A DNA stretch of 34,714 nucleotides, taken from positions 1 to 34,714 of the forward strand of contig SXPV01000045.1 in the NCBI GenBank assembly GCA_005793215.1. Direction: 5' to 3'. The notes under the pieces are model-generated. The model was not told the DNA's origin. It saw nothing but the letters and a program-made list of their open reading frames with translations, and searched no databases. Source of the DNA: Actinomycetota bacterium (GTDB taxonomy: Bacteria > Actinomycetota > Acidimicrobiia > Acidimicrobiales > Ilumatobacteraceae). Positions 8,976 to 17,867 of this stretch are shown piece after piece. A program made the position numbers and the translations under genes. Position 1 is the stretch's first letter, and every line of letters begins with the position of its first letter.

Positions 8976-10376
8976 CTAAATGTTGGTGGTCGTACTCTCG
9001 AAATAATTCTCGAACCGAGTGAATGGTTCGATCCACGCGAGCTTCACCGTGTCGGTTCGACCAGCGCGATGCTTGGCGACGATGAGATCGGCAGTACCTC
9101 GGGCAGCAGCAGTATCCCCCGCAGCCTCGCCGCGGTAAATAAACATGACGACGTCAGCGTCCTGTTCGATGGCGCCCGACTCGCGCAGGTCGGAAAGATT
9201 GGGTCGCTTGTCGCCACGATTCTCGAGATTGCGGCTCAGCTGACTGAGGGCCACGATCGGCACATTGAATTCACGAGCCATCAACTTCAAGTTGCGGCTG
9301 ATGTCGCTCACTTCCTGTTGACGATTCTCCACCTTTGCATCTCCACCCATGAGTTGCAGGTAGTCGATCACGATGAGCCCAAGATCGCCCTTGGACAGTC
9401 GGACTCGGCGGGCACGTGCGCGCATCGAACTAATCGACGTTGACGGAGAGTCGTCGATAATGAGTGGAATGTCGAGTCGCCCCATGGCGCGACCGATTTC
9501 TTGCCATTGTTTCTCGTTGGGTGTCGCTCCTCGCAACACCTCCGACGGCACGCTTGCCTCGCTGGCCAACACACGTTGCGACAATTCGTGAGCGCTCATT
9601 TCGAGGCTGAAGAAGATGACTGGTCGCATGGTGAGTCGGGCAACATTCACCGCCATATTGAGAGCCAAGGCGCTCTTGCCCATTCCTGGTCGTGCGCCTA
9701 TGACGTGCAATGCCCCAGGCTGCAGCCCCAACAGGATTTCGTCCAGTTTGCGAAACCCGGTGGGAATTCCGATCATTGCTCCCGGGTTGTTCCAGCGTTC
9801 CTCGATCTTCTCGAGTGACTCCTCGAGTAGCGGTGACAACTCGTGGGCACCTTCGTTGACATTGCCCGCCGAGACGTCGTAGATACGACTCTCCACTTGA
9901 TCGAGTGCGCGATCGACGTCAGACGGTTCGCTGTAGGCAATCTCGGCAATCTCCGCTGCAGCCGCGATGACTCGGCGCAACTTTGCCGCATCACGAACGA
10001 TCTTTGCGTAACGCTCGGCGCTGGAAATGGCCGGGGTTGCATTCTGCAGACGCACCAAGGCATCGAGACCACCGACACCTTCAAGCAGAGCCGCACGACG
10101 TAACTCCTCGCCCACGGTGACGGGATCGACGGGTTCACCAGACACACTGAGGGATCGAACGGCATCAAAAATGTGTCGATGTGCCGGCTTGTAGAAATCT
10201 TCTGCAATGACTCCGCGCTCCAGCACGATGGCAATGGCGTCTTCGGACAACATCATCGCGCCGAGCAGTGACGCCTCTGCATCCACGTTGTGTGGTGGGA
10301 TTCGTTGCGACGCTGATCGATCGTCGGACCCTCCGCGACTCTCGGAGCCGCCTCGTCGCATGTCAGTAATTGTCAC
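8976..10376 (-). CDS. dnaB: Replicative DNA helicase DnaB
   Basis: PPHNVDAEASLLGAMMLSEDAI; GARPGMGKSALALNMAVNVA Walker A; VIDYLQLMGGD; LSQLSRNLENRGDKRPNLSDLRESGAIEQDADVVMFIYR. Confidence 0.97.
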   Translation of the reverse strand: MTITDMRRGGSESRGGSDDRSASQRIPPHNVDAEASLLGAMMLSEDAIAIVLERGVIAEDFYKPAHRHIFDAVRSLSVSGEPVDPVTVGEELRRAALLEGVGGLDALVRLQNATPAISSAERYAKIVRDAAKLRRVIAAAAEIAEIAYSEPSDVDRALDQVESRIYDVSAGNVNEGAHELSPLLEESLEKIEERWNNPGAMIGIPTGFRKLDEILLGLQPGALHVIGARPGMGKSALALNMAVNVARLTMRPVIFFSLEMSAHELSQRVLASEASVPSEVLRGATPNEKQWQEIGRAMGRLDIPLIIDDSPSTSISSMRARARRVRLSKGDLGLIVIDYLQLMGGDAKVENRQQEVSDISRNLKLMAREFNVPIVALSQLSRNLENRGDKRPNLSDLRESGAIEQDADVVMFIYRGEAAGDTAAARGTADLIVAKHRAGRTDTVKLAWIEPFTRFENYFESTTTNI

Positions 10377-10479
10377 GCCTCTACCTTCGTCGCTTCTGCC
10401 TGTTGATCACAAGGGGAACAACCCTGTGATTCTGTTGTGTACAACCTGGGGAATTGCTGGGAACTGACTGTGGTCAGCC

Positions 10480-10488
10480 TGTGTATAA
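10480..10488 (-). promoter_or_regulatory. DnaA box (TTATACACA) in the rplI-dnaB intergenic
   Basis: + strand TGTGTATAA, the exact complement of TTATACACA (TTATNCACA consensus). Confidence 0.5.
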
Positions 10489-10531
10489 CTTGTGGGCTCG
10501 GTGTGGAGAGTAGTGGACGGGTCTCTCTCGC

Positions 10532-10978
10532 TTACGTCGCACGAACCTCCACGGTGAGAGTCCCCCGAACGTCGGCATACAACGCCACCGTGACCTTGTG
10601 AGTACCCACATCACGAATGGGTGTGGGAATGTCCACATGTTTGCGGTCGATCACCACATGAAACTGTTGTTCCACGGCGGTAACCAGATCGCTGGCGGTA
10701 ACGGAACCAAACAACTTGCCAGTCGCTCCGGCCTTTGCAGAAACCACCAATGGTGTGTCGGCAAACACCGCGGCAATGGCACGCGCCGAATCCTTATCGG
10801 CAGCCTCCCGCAGGTCGCGGGAACGTTTCAAGGTTTCGGCTTGCGCGACGGCACCCTCCGTGGCCTCCACCGCCAGACCCTTCGGAATCAGAAAGTTACG
10901 GGCGTGACCCGATGACACCGTCACGATGTCGCCACGGCGCCCAATGCCCTTCACATCGCGGCGCAACAGCACCTTCAC
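10532..10978 (-). CDS. rplI: 50S ribosomal protein L9 (bL9)
   Basis: MKVLLRRDVKGIGRRGDIVTVSSGHARNFLIPKGLAVEAT, the L9 N-terminal signature. Confidence 0.96.
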   Translation of the reverse strand: MKVLLRRDVKGIGRRGDIVTVSSGHARNFLIPKGLAVEATEGAVAQAETLKRSRDLREAADKDSARAIAAVFADTPLVVSAKAGATGKLFGSVTASDLVTAVEQQFHVVIDRKHVDIPTPIRDVGTHKVTVALYADVRGTLTVEVRAT

Positions 10979-10981
10979 GAA

Positions 10982-11404
10982 TCAGCCCTCGCTGGGTGCT
11001 GAAGTTGCAGCATCGCTCGGCGCTGCTAAGTCGGGTGCGCCGACCACGTCGGGCACGTTCTCGTAACGCTCCACCACTTCGCGACTGATCCCGCCTCGTG
11101 AGTCGTCACGATCGTCGTCGCGGTTGCGTGGTCCGCGAAGACCAGCAACTCGCTTGGTGTACGGCAACAAGGCCATTTCGCGTGCATTCTTCACTGCGGT
11201 GGCGATGTCACGCTGCTGTTGCACGTCGGCACCGGTCATACGACGGGCCTTCAATTTGGATCGGTCGCTCATGAAGCGCTGCAACAAGTTGATGTCCTTG
11301 TAGTCGATGTACACGATGCGCTCGGGGTTGAGCGGGTTCGGCTTCTTCTTGTAGCGACGCTGCAACAACTTTGCTGCGCGAAGTTTGTTTTTCTTGCTTG
11401 TCAT
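10982..11404 (-). CDS. rpsR: 30S ribosomal protein S18 (bS18) with long C-terminal extension
   Basis: [57 protein letters not shown] is canonical S18, followed by about 55 aa of non-canonical sequence. Confidence 0.93.
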   Translation of the reverse strand: MTSKKNKLRAAKLLQRRYKKKPNPLNPERIVYIDYKDINLLQRFMSDRSKLKARRMTGADVQQQRDIATAVKNAREMALLPYTKRVAGLRGPRNRDDDRDDSRGGISREVVERYENVPDVVGAPDLAAPSDAATSAPSEG

Positions 11405-11442
11405 GGAATGTGTCCTTCGTGATCAGTGATGGGTAGATGGAT

Positions 11443-11880
11443 TCAGAACGGCTCTTCGCCCTCGAAAGGGCTTGCTTCTCCAGATGGGCTGGTGCCGCCA
11501 CCGGTCTTCTTGGCAGCACCGTCTTGTCGTGGCGTTCGCTCCACCTGGGCAGTGGCCCAGCGAAGGCTTGGTCCGAGTTCGTCAGCGATGACATCAATGG
11601 CGGTTCGCTTGTCACCTTCGCGGGTGGTGTATTCGCGCTGCTCCAGTCGACCGGTCACGACGATGCGTGCTCCTTTGGACAGGGATGCTGCGGCGTTCTC
11701 CCCGAGCTGGCCCCATGCGGTGATGTTGAAGTACGAGGTTTGCTCCTGCCACTCGCCGTTGACTTGGTAGCGGCGACCCACGGCGATACCGAACGACGCG
11801 ACTGCGCGACCGTTGGCAGTGAATCGCAACTCGGGGTCGCGAGTGAGGTTTCCGACGAGAGTGATGGTGTTGTCTGGCAT
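11443..11880 (-). CDS. ssb: Single-stranded DNA-binding protein
   Basis: MPDNTITLVGNLTRDPELRFTANGRAVASFGIAVGRRYQVNGEWQEQTSYFNITAWGQLGENAAASLSKGARIVVTGRLEQREY...; acidic tail EGEEPF. ATG at 11880. Confidence 0.96.
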   Translation of the reverse strand: MPDNTITLVGNLTRDPELRFTANGRAVASFGIAVGRRYQVNGEWQEQTSYFNITAWGQLGENAAASLSKGARIVVTGRLEQREYTTREGDKRTAIDVIADELGPSLRWATAQVERTPRQDGAAKKTGGGTSPSGEASPFEGEEPF

Positions 11881-11902
11881 ACGTGCTCCTTGGTGAAACG
11901 AG

Positions 11903-12238
11903 TTACTTGCTGGCACCAGCGGGCAACATGCCACGCTTCTGTGCTTCGTGATCGGGAAGACGCAGCAACTTGTGTCGCAACACATCATCGGACAAACGCA
12001 GCGTTCGCTCGACCTCGTCGAGCATGCCGCCTTCGGCCATGAGGTTGAAGATGGCGTAGTAACCATCGTTCTGCTTCTTGATCGGGTAGGCCAAGCGACG
12101 TCGGCCCCACCAATCCGGCGTTCCGTGGACGGAACCTCCGACGTTCGACACGGACTTGGTGATGGAGTTCACCCAACCGTGTGCGGTGTTTTCGTCCAGC
12201 GCTCCGCTGACGATCACCATTAACTCATATGGACGCAT
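11903..12238 (-). CDS. rpsF: 30S ribosomal protein S6 (bS6)
   Basis: MRPYELMVIVSGALDENT...DWWGRRRLAYPIKKQNDGYYAIFNL. Confidence 0.96.
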   Translation of the reverse strand: MRPYELMVIVSGALDENTAHGWVNSITKSVSNVGGSVHGTPDWWGRRRLAYPIKKQNDGYYAIFNLMAEGGMLDEVERTLRLSDDVLRHKLLRLPDHEAQKRGMLPAGASK

Positions 12239-12274
12239 GTATGACTCCCTTCGGACACGACCCGATGGACCGTG

Positions 12275-12288
12275 GCCCCGTGAGGGGC
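12275..12288 (-). promoter_or_regulatory. Hairpin in rpsF 5' leader
   Basis: Perfect GCCCC-GTGA-GGGGC stem-loop about 37 nt upstream of the rpsF start. Confidence 0.4.
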
Positions 12289-12325
12289 AGGGTGGATAGG
12301 AACATTGAGCGTACCGTCACCTCTT

Positions 12326-12353
12326 CACCGTGCCACAGGGCTGTCACACGGTG
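12326..12353. promoter_or_regulatory. 28-nt compound dyad between the DUF5318 gene and rpsF (terminator or rpsF leader/operator)
   Basis: CACCGTG-cc-ACAG-gg-CTGT-ca-CACGGTG: nested perfect 7-bp and 4-bp inverted repeats. Confidence 0.45.
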
Positions 12354-12360
12354 TCTCCGC

Positions 12361-12816
12361 CTAGTGGTGTGCCGCCGATGCAGTCAAAGGTTGCCGATTC
12401 TTTGCCACCTGGGAACGAGCCCGTCGTCTGTTGTGTCGTCGCCGACCACCGTACGGCGTGGCCGACAACAGATGGTTCCAACGGCACGACAAACACACTT
12501 CAACGGCGTAGGCCGTGAAGTGCTCGGGTCGCAAATCCACTTCGTGCAACTGACGCCCTGAAGTTATGCACTTTCCTGCCTTTGGCAGCCGAGGCCCGAA
12601 CAAGTACGTCACCGTGCGAAGTTCGTGGTGACTGCACACCGGACACGCCGAGCGTCGCTGCACCCCATGGTGTTGGGCGGCGAACACCAAATCAACGCTC
12701 GCATCGCATGCATCGTGTCGCGGTACGTCACCAACATGCACGCGAGCCAGATACGCACGACGCATCATGCGAAAGTCGATCGTGGCATCACGTGAAGGAC
12801 GGCCCCGTTTGGTCAC
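12361..12816 (-). CDS. DUF5318-like zinc-ribbon protein
   Basis: CPVCSHHELRTVTYLFG...GRQLHEVDLRPEHFTAYAVEVCLSCRWNHLLSA resembles actinobacterial DUF5318 proteins. GTG start at 12816 chosen because the longer ORF runs into cca. Confidence 0.75.
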   Translation of the reverse strand: MTKRGRPSRDATIDFRMMRRAYLARVHVGDVPRHDACDASVDLVFAAQHHGVQRRSACPVCSHHELRTVTYLFGPRLPKAGKCITSGRQLHEVDLRPEHFTAYAVEVCLSCRWNHLLSATPYGGRRRHNRRRARSQVAKNRQPLTASAAHH

Positions 12817-12835
12817 GAGGCTTACCGTAGTTGGA

Positions 12836-14239
12836 TTATGACGTGGGCTGCGTAGCCCACCAGGCATCAAGGCGACGGCGAACTTCCTCGTCGCCAAGCA
12901 GTCCTTCATCGAGGCGAAGCTCCATCAAAAAATCCATTGCCTTGCCGACAATTGGCCCGGGCTCCACTCTCAGGTGCTGCATCACTGCCACACCATCCAT
13001 CTCCGGTCGCAGTGCGGCAAGTTCTTCCTTTTGAGCTAGTTCGTTGATTCGCCCTTCGAGTTCGTTCATACGCACATTCAGCGCATCCACCTTGCGTTCG
13101 CTGCGCGTGGTGCAGTCGCAACGCACCAGCACGTTCAACTCGGTGAGCACATCGCCGGCGTCACGCACATACCGGCGCACTGCGGAATCGGTCCAGCCCA
13201 TCTGATACGTGTGGAATCGACCACTCAAAAAGACGAGTTCTGACACCTTGCGAATATCGTCGTTGGAGTAGTGCATCTCGCGCATGCGCTTGCGCGTCAT
13301 CTTGGCACCGACCACCTCGTGGTGATAAAACGTCATGCCCTTGCCTGGCAACACCTTTCGTGTGCGTGGCTTTCCGATGTCGTGGTACAAGGCGGCCAAC
13401 CTCGTGATACGAAAGTCGCCTGGCATGTCGGGCTGAACGTTGTGCACAACGGCGAACGTGTGCGTGAGAACGTCCTTGTGACGGTGAATCGGATCCTGCT
13501 CGAGAGACAATGCCGATAACTCCGGGAGGAATCGATCAGCCAGACCGGTTTCCACCGTGAATCGCAGCCCGTTGGTGACGTCGGTGGTCACGATCATGCG
13601 ATCGAACTCGTTGCGAATACGTTCCGGCGACACGATGCTCAGCCGGTCGTTCATCGACCGTATGGCTGACACCAACTCGGTGTCGGGGACAACCGACAAC
13701 GTGGCGATGAACCGCGCTGCGCGCAACATCCGTAGCGGGTCGTCATTGAAACTTTCGTGAGGCGACAACGGCGTGCGCAAGCGTCGTGCCTGCAGGTCGT
13801 CGAGACCACCATAGGGATCGACGAGCTGTGGTGATGCTGCCGTGAGTTCGAGTGCCATGGCGTTGATGGTGAAGTCACGACGTGACAAATCGGTTTCGAC
13901 CGAATCGGAGAACTGCACCTCGGGCTTGCGGGAGTCTGGGGAATACGCCTCCGCTCGATGTGTGGTGATCTCCAATGAGCGTTTCCCTCTCAATGCAGCG
14001 ATGGTTCCGAAACGCTCACCTTGCGTCCACAGCGAGTCCACTCTGTTTTCCAAGAGCGACTTCACGACGTCAGGTCGAGCATCGGTGGTGAAGTCGAAGT
14101 CCAAATCGCCGATGTCGCGTCCCAACATGAGATCGCGCACGGTCCCCCCCACGATGTAGAGGCGATGACCAGCTTTCGCAAACACCTCGGTGATGGGTGC
14201 GAGCTCGGCAATCACTGCATTGAAACGCGCAGGTTGCAC
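12836..14239 (-). CDS. cca: CCA tRNA nucleotidyltransferase / poly(A) polymerase family with HD domain
   Basis: LYIVGGTVRDLMLGRDIGDLDFDFTTDARPD; RRDFTINAMAL; LAALYHDIGKPRTRK (HD). Confidence 0.95.
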   Translation of the reverse strand: MQPARFNAVIAELAPITEVFAKAGHRLYIVGGTVRDLMLGRDIGDLDFDFTTDARPDVVKSLLENRVDSLWTQGERFGTIAALRGKRSLEITTHRAEAYSPDSRKPEVQFSDSVETDLSRRDFTINAMALELTAASPQLVDPYGGLDDLQARRLRTPLSPHESFNDDPLRMLRAARFIATLSVVPDTELVSAIRSMNDRLSIVSPERIRNEFDRMIVTTDVTNGLRFTVETGLADRFLPELSALSLEQDPIHRHKDVLTHTFAVVHNVQPDMPGDFRITRLAALYHDIGKPRTRKVLPGKGMTFYHHEVVGAKMTRKRMREMHYSNDDIRKVSELVFLSGRFHTYQMGWTDSAVRRYVRDAGDVLTELNVLVRCDCTTRSERKVDALNVRMNELEGRINELAQKEELAALRPEMDGVAVMQHLRVEPGPIVGKAMDFLMELRLDEGLLGDEEVRRRLDAWWATQPTS

Positions 14240-14281
14240 GAACTACAGGTTACGGAACGCCAGCGCCACTAGCGTTCGAGT

Positions 14282-14974
14282 GTGTCGGCTGTGGTGACCG
14301 CACTGCGTGGAAACCGGCGCAGTGCCGAGGGAAAAATCCGTTCCATGTGCAGCGTGGTACGTCGTGGCGAAGCTGATACGTACCGCACACCTGCCTTGGG
14401 CGCAAAAGATGCGCAGTGGCTAAAACTCGAAGGATTTGGCGTTGTCCAAACTCTGATCGTCCTCCAACGAGCCGGAAGGGTTTCCAGCCCCTCCGTCGCC
14501 TCAACGTTGTGCCGAGATGCGACGTCTCGTCACGTGCTCTCGCCGAAACGCGACGAGTTGCTACGCACGCTGCTGGCGATTGACGCCTTGTCGTTCGTTG
14601 CGCCGTGGAACCTCGACTCTCGAACGTTCGAACATGCGTGTCGGGCCACCAGTGAGCATCGAATCGTCATCGCAAGTGCTGACCCCTCCGGTGAAACCGT
14701 CGGATACGCAATCGTTGGTCGCGTGGGCATCCGCTCGTACCTGCAACGCCTTGCCGTCGCTCCAGAAGCACGACGCCGCGGAGTAGGACGGGCACTCGTC
14801 CACCACGCATCACACTGGGCAGATGGCCGAGGTGCCACTTCGATGTTGGTGAATACTGAACCAACCAACACCGCAGCACTGGCGCTGTATCGCTCGCTCG
14901 GCTTTGAGACTCTTCCCGACTCGCTCGTGGTGATGGAGCGTGCCGTGAACGGCACTGCGGCGGCACGGTCGTGA
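14282..14974 (+). CDS. GNAT-family N-acetyltransferase
   Basis: LQRLAVAPEARRRGVGRALVHHAS (acetyl-CoA P-loop) and NTEPTNTAALALYRSLGFE. Start codon uncertain. Confidence 0.82.
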   Translation: MSAVVTALRGNRRSAEGKIRSMCSVVRRGEADTYRTPALGAKDAQWLKLEGFGVVQTLIVLQRAGRVSSPSVASTLCRDATSRHVLSPKRDELLRTLLAIDALSFVAPWNLDSRTFEHACRATSEHRIVIASADPSGETVGYAIVGRVGIRSYLQRLAVAPEARRRGVGRALVHHASHWADGRGATSMLVNTEPTNTAALALYRSLGFETLPDSLVVMERAVNGTAAARS

Positions 14975-16992
14975 TACGGCGAAACTTCGGTAAGCAATCT
15001 GCGCGGATCCTTGTGTCGCTCGCCGCACTCTTTTCCTCCCTCGTCATGACCGAGAACGCCGCCGATGCTGCCGACTACCGCCTCGAAATGATCACGGGTA
15101 CGTTCACTACTCGCATCAATGAACGATTGATCTTTACCGTGGCACCTCCGCGTGATGGTTCCGTGGCCACGCTCCTTACCGACCCAACGACAACCGCGTT
15201 GGTTCAGATGAGCAATCCGCTGGTTGCTCGCCAAGACGTTCTCGACGTCGTGGCCGGAGGCATCTTTGTCAGCGAAGCCGAAACAGCGATTGCCGGGCCG
15301 TTGTTTCAAGCGGTTGCCCTTGACGGGGAGAATGCATACCAGTTGTTGCTCTCAACGTCGGCGGTTCCACGCCGCGACGGATCGCTTCGGATTACCCGCG
15401 ATGGACTTCGCGCATTGCGTGTCACCCTGAACGGATCTGACGGCACCGTTGCTCAACTCACCACATTCATCAACGTCGTATCATCACGGTCGATTGCCCG
15501 GCTTCCCGTCTCAATAGTTGCGTCAATCGATGGAGCCCCAACACTGCAACCAGACGGCGGGATTCAGGTGGGGGACGAAGAACGAGAACAACTGCGCGAC
15601 CTGCGCGATTTGCTGTATCGAAAGCCCCCGAGTGTGCCAATCGGAGTGAGCGTTCGACCCGAGTTGCTCAATGGACTCTCTCGATCCACGTCGGAGGCGG
15701 ACCAGACACTGTTTGCAGAACTCACACGACGTCTACCCGACAACGACATCTTGGTGGGAACGTTCCGGCCGACCGATGTGACCTCGTACGCGGCTGCAGG
15801 ACTCAAGACGGCATTTGAGTCACAGCTCGTTCGCGGCGAATCAGTGCTTGATTCCGTCAACGGTCCTCGCCTTACTTCGCGTGCCGTGTGGTTGAGCGAC
15901 GTACCAGTGGATTCTCGTGGTGTCGACTTCTTGCGCTCCTTTGGAGTAACCAACTTGGTGATGGTCGGTCCTGCTGCCGTCGCCTACGGTGCGGACACCA
16001 ATCGAAGCAGACCGTACGCGTTGCGCACGGAGACCAATGGCGTCGTTCTCCACCTTTCCGACTCGCGATACGCAACATTGCTCGACGTCCCTGTCGGAAC
16101 TGCATACGAGTCCGCGACGGCTCTCGCAGCAGAAGTCATTGCCCAACGAAACGAAATCACCAACTCGGCAGTCGGTTCTGCTGCCTTAGCAACACGACAC
16201 GTGATCATTTCGAGTGCCAGCGGAGTGCCGGCCGAACCACTGATTGCATCCATTCTCATTCGCCACCTGCGTAACGCGCCACAGATTGTGTTACGAACCA
16301 TCAGCGACTTTGCGCCAACTCTGGAAGGACTGGCTCGAATTGAGCCGCCGTCGGTGCCCGTTCTCGACATCGCAGCCATCCAAGTTCGAGCGAATGACGC
16401 GCTTGCCTCGGTGGAGTCGGTTCGTGATGTGTTGATCACCAACGAAGGCGTGGTTGATCGATGGGTGGAACTCATCGACGTAGCCAATGACACCACGCTC
16501 ACCAACGCACAACGTGATGCCTACCTCAATGGCGTGCTCACACAAGTGGCATCGGTTCGCAGCGCCGTATCCCTTCCGGCTCGCTCTTTCACGTTCGGCA
16601 GTCGGGAAAGCGAGCTTCGTATCCCGCTCGTGAACCAGAGTAATTTCGCGGTATCACTGCGCCTGCGCGTTGCGAGTCCAACCGGAAAAATGTCGTTTTC
16701 ACCCGACACGTTGGATGTCATCATCCCTGCGGGCGAACAACAAGAAGTGGTGATCACTGCCACTGCCCGCACCAATGGACTCATCCCCGTGGAGGTCACC
16801 CTGTTGAGCCCAACGGGCACCGTGCTGGATGTGGCACAGGTGCGCGTTCGTATGAACGCCATCGCCGGTTTGGGTCGTGGTGTGAGCGTGGTGTTCTTGG
16901 TGCTCCTGGCTGCGTGGTGGATCATCCATAACCGGCGTGCACACAAGAAGAAAACGACCCAGCAACACCCCGCACTACGCTCGCAGTCATGA
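14971..16992 (+). CDS. Secreted/membrane-anchored DUF6049-like protein (Rv3909-position homologue)
   Basis: N-terminal signal-like segment ARILVSLAALFSSLVMTENAADAA; C-terminal TM VSVVFLVLLAAWWIIHNRRAHKKK. GTG start overlaps the GNAT stop. Family assignment mainly from synteny (cca - X - DUF6049 - ... - trxB - trxA). Confidence 0.65.
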   Translation: MIRRNFGKQSARILVSLAALFSSLVMTENAADAADYRLEMITGTFTTRINERLIFTVAPPRDGSVATLLTDPTTTALVQMSNPLVARQDVLDVVAGGIFVSEAETAIAGPLFQAVALDGENAYQLLLSTSAVPRRDGSLRITRDGLRALRVTLNGSDGTVAQLTTFINVVSSRSIARLPVSIVASIDGAPTLQPDGGIQVGDEEREQLRDLRDLLYRKPPSVPIGVSVRPELLNGLSRSTSEADQTLFAELTRRLPDNDILVGTFRPTDVTSYAAAGLKTAFESQLVRGESVLDSVNGPRLTSRAVWLSDVPVDSRGVDFLRSFGVTNLVMVGPAAVAYGADTNRSRPYALRTETNGVVLHLSDSRYATLLDVPVGTAYESATALAAEVIAQRNEITNSAVGSAALATRHVIISSASGVPAEPLIASILIRHLRNAPQIVLRTISDFAPTLEGLARIEPPSVPVLDIAAIQVRANDALASVESVRDVLITNEGVVDRWVELIDVANDTTLTNAQRDAYLNGVLTQVASVRSAVSLPARSFTFGSRESELRIPLVNQSNFAVSLRLRVASPTGKMSFSPDTLDVIIPAGEQQEVVITATARTNGLIPVEVTLLSPTGTVLDVAQVRVRMNAIAGLGRGVSVVFLVLLAAWWIIHNRRAHKKKTTQQHPALRSQS

Positions 16993-17822
16993 CCGTACGC
17001 ATCGTTACCGACTCCGCCTGCGACCTGCCACAACCGCTGGTCGACGAATTGGGCATCACCCTCGTTCCGCTGACCTTCAGTTTTGGTAGCGAAGAGTTCA
17101 CCGATCGCATCTCTCTCACCACCAGTGAGTTCTGGGCTCGATGCTCAGCAAGCCCGGTACTGCCACAAACTGCTGCCCCGTCCCCGGGCAAGTTTGCCGA
17201 AGCATTCACCACATTGGCCAAAGAAGGTGCCAGCGCAATCCTGGTTGTCACGCTGTCGGCCGAACTCTCTGCCACCAAACAGGCCGCTGAGCAAGGTGCT
17301 CAGGTCGCCGCGCTCAATATTCCGATTCGCATCATCGACAGCCGATCTGCGTCCATGGGCGAAGGAATCAACGTGGTGGCGGCGGCCCGCCTTGCACGGG
17401 GCGGAATGGGACTGGATGACCTCGTTCGTGCGGTGACCAACTTGGTGGGGCGTACCCGCGTGTGGGGGGCACTCGACACCCTCGAGAACTTGAAGAAGAA
17501 CGGCAGAATCGGTGGGGCCAAGGCCCTCCTCGCTTCAGCATTGGCAATCAAGCCCATCATCACCGTGGACGATGGCAAAGTTGCCGAGGGAGGCAAGGAG
17601 CGCACGCGTCGAAAGGCCCTCGCCTTCGTGGTCGAGAAGTTCCGTGAAGCGGGCAAGGTGTCGAATGTGGCAGTGCTGCACGCACAGTGCCCCGATGTCG
17701 GTGATTTCGTTGCACAACTTCGTGAAACCTATTCCGGTGAAATCATCGTTGGCGACATCGGATCGGTGATTGGTTCACACACCGGCCCGGGAACCATCGG
17801 CGTTACGTTCCACGTGGAGTAA
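16989..17822 (+). CDS. DegV family protein (fatty-acid-binding fold)
   Basis: MTVRIVTDSACDLPQPLVDELGITLVPLTFSFGSEEFTD...TSQPSPGKF-like segment (LPQTAAPSPGKFAEAF)...LENLKKNGRIGGAKALLASALAIKPII. Confidence 0.92.
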   Translation: MTVRIVTDSACDLPQPLVDELGITLVPLTFSFGSEEFTDRISLTTSEFWARCSASPVLPQTAAPSPGKFAEAFTTLAKEGASAILVVTLSAELSATKQAAEQGAQVAALNIPIRIIDSRSASMGEGINVVAAARLARGGMGLDDLVRAVTNLVGRTRVWGALDTLENLKKNGRIGGAKALLASALAIKPIITVDDGKVAEGGKERTRRKALAFVVEKFREAGKVSNVAVLHAQCPDVGDFVAQLRETYSGEIIVGDIGSVIGSHTGPGTIGVTFHVE

Positions 17823-17867
17823 TTCCACCATCTGCAGGGCGCGCAGAACTAGCGTCTGCCCTCAGTC

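Noticed and set aside
14530-15309. 259-aa minus-strand ORF
   Set aside because: Antisense to the GNAT and DUF6049-like genes, which have clear motifs or topology.
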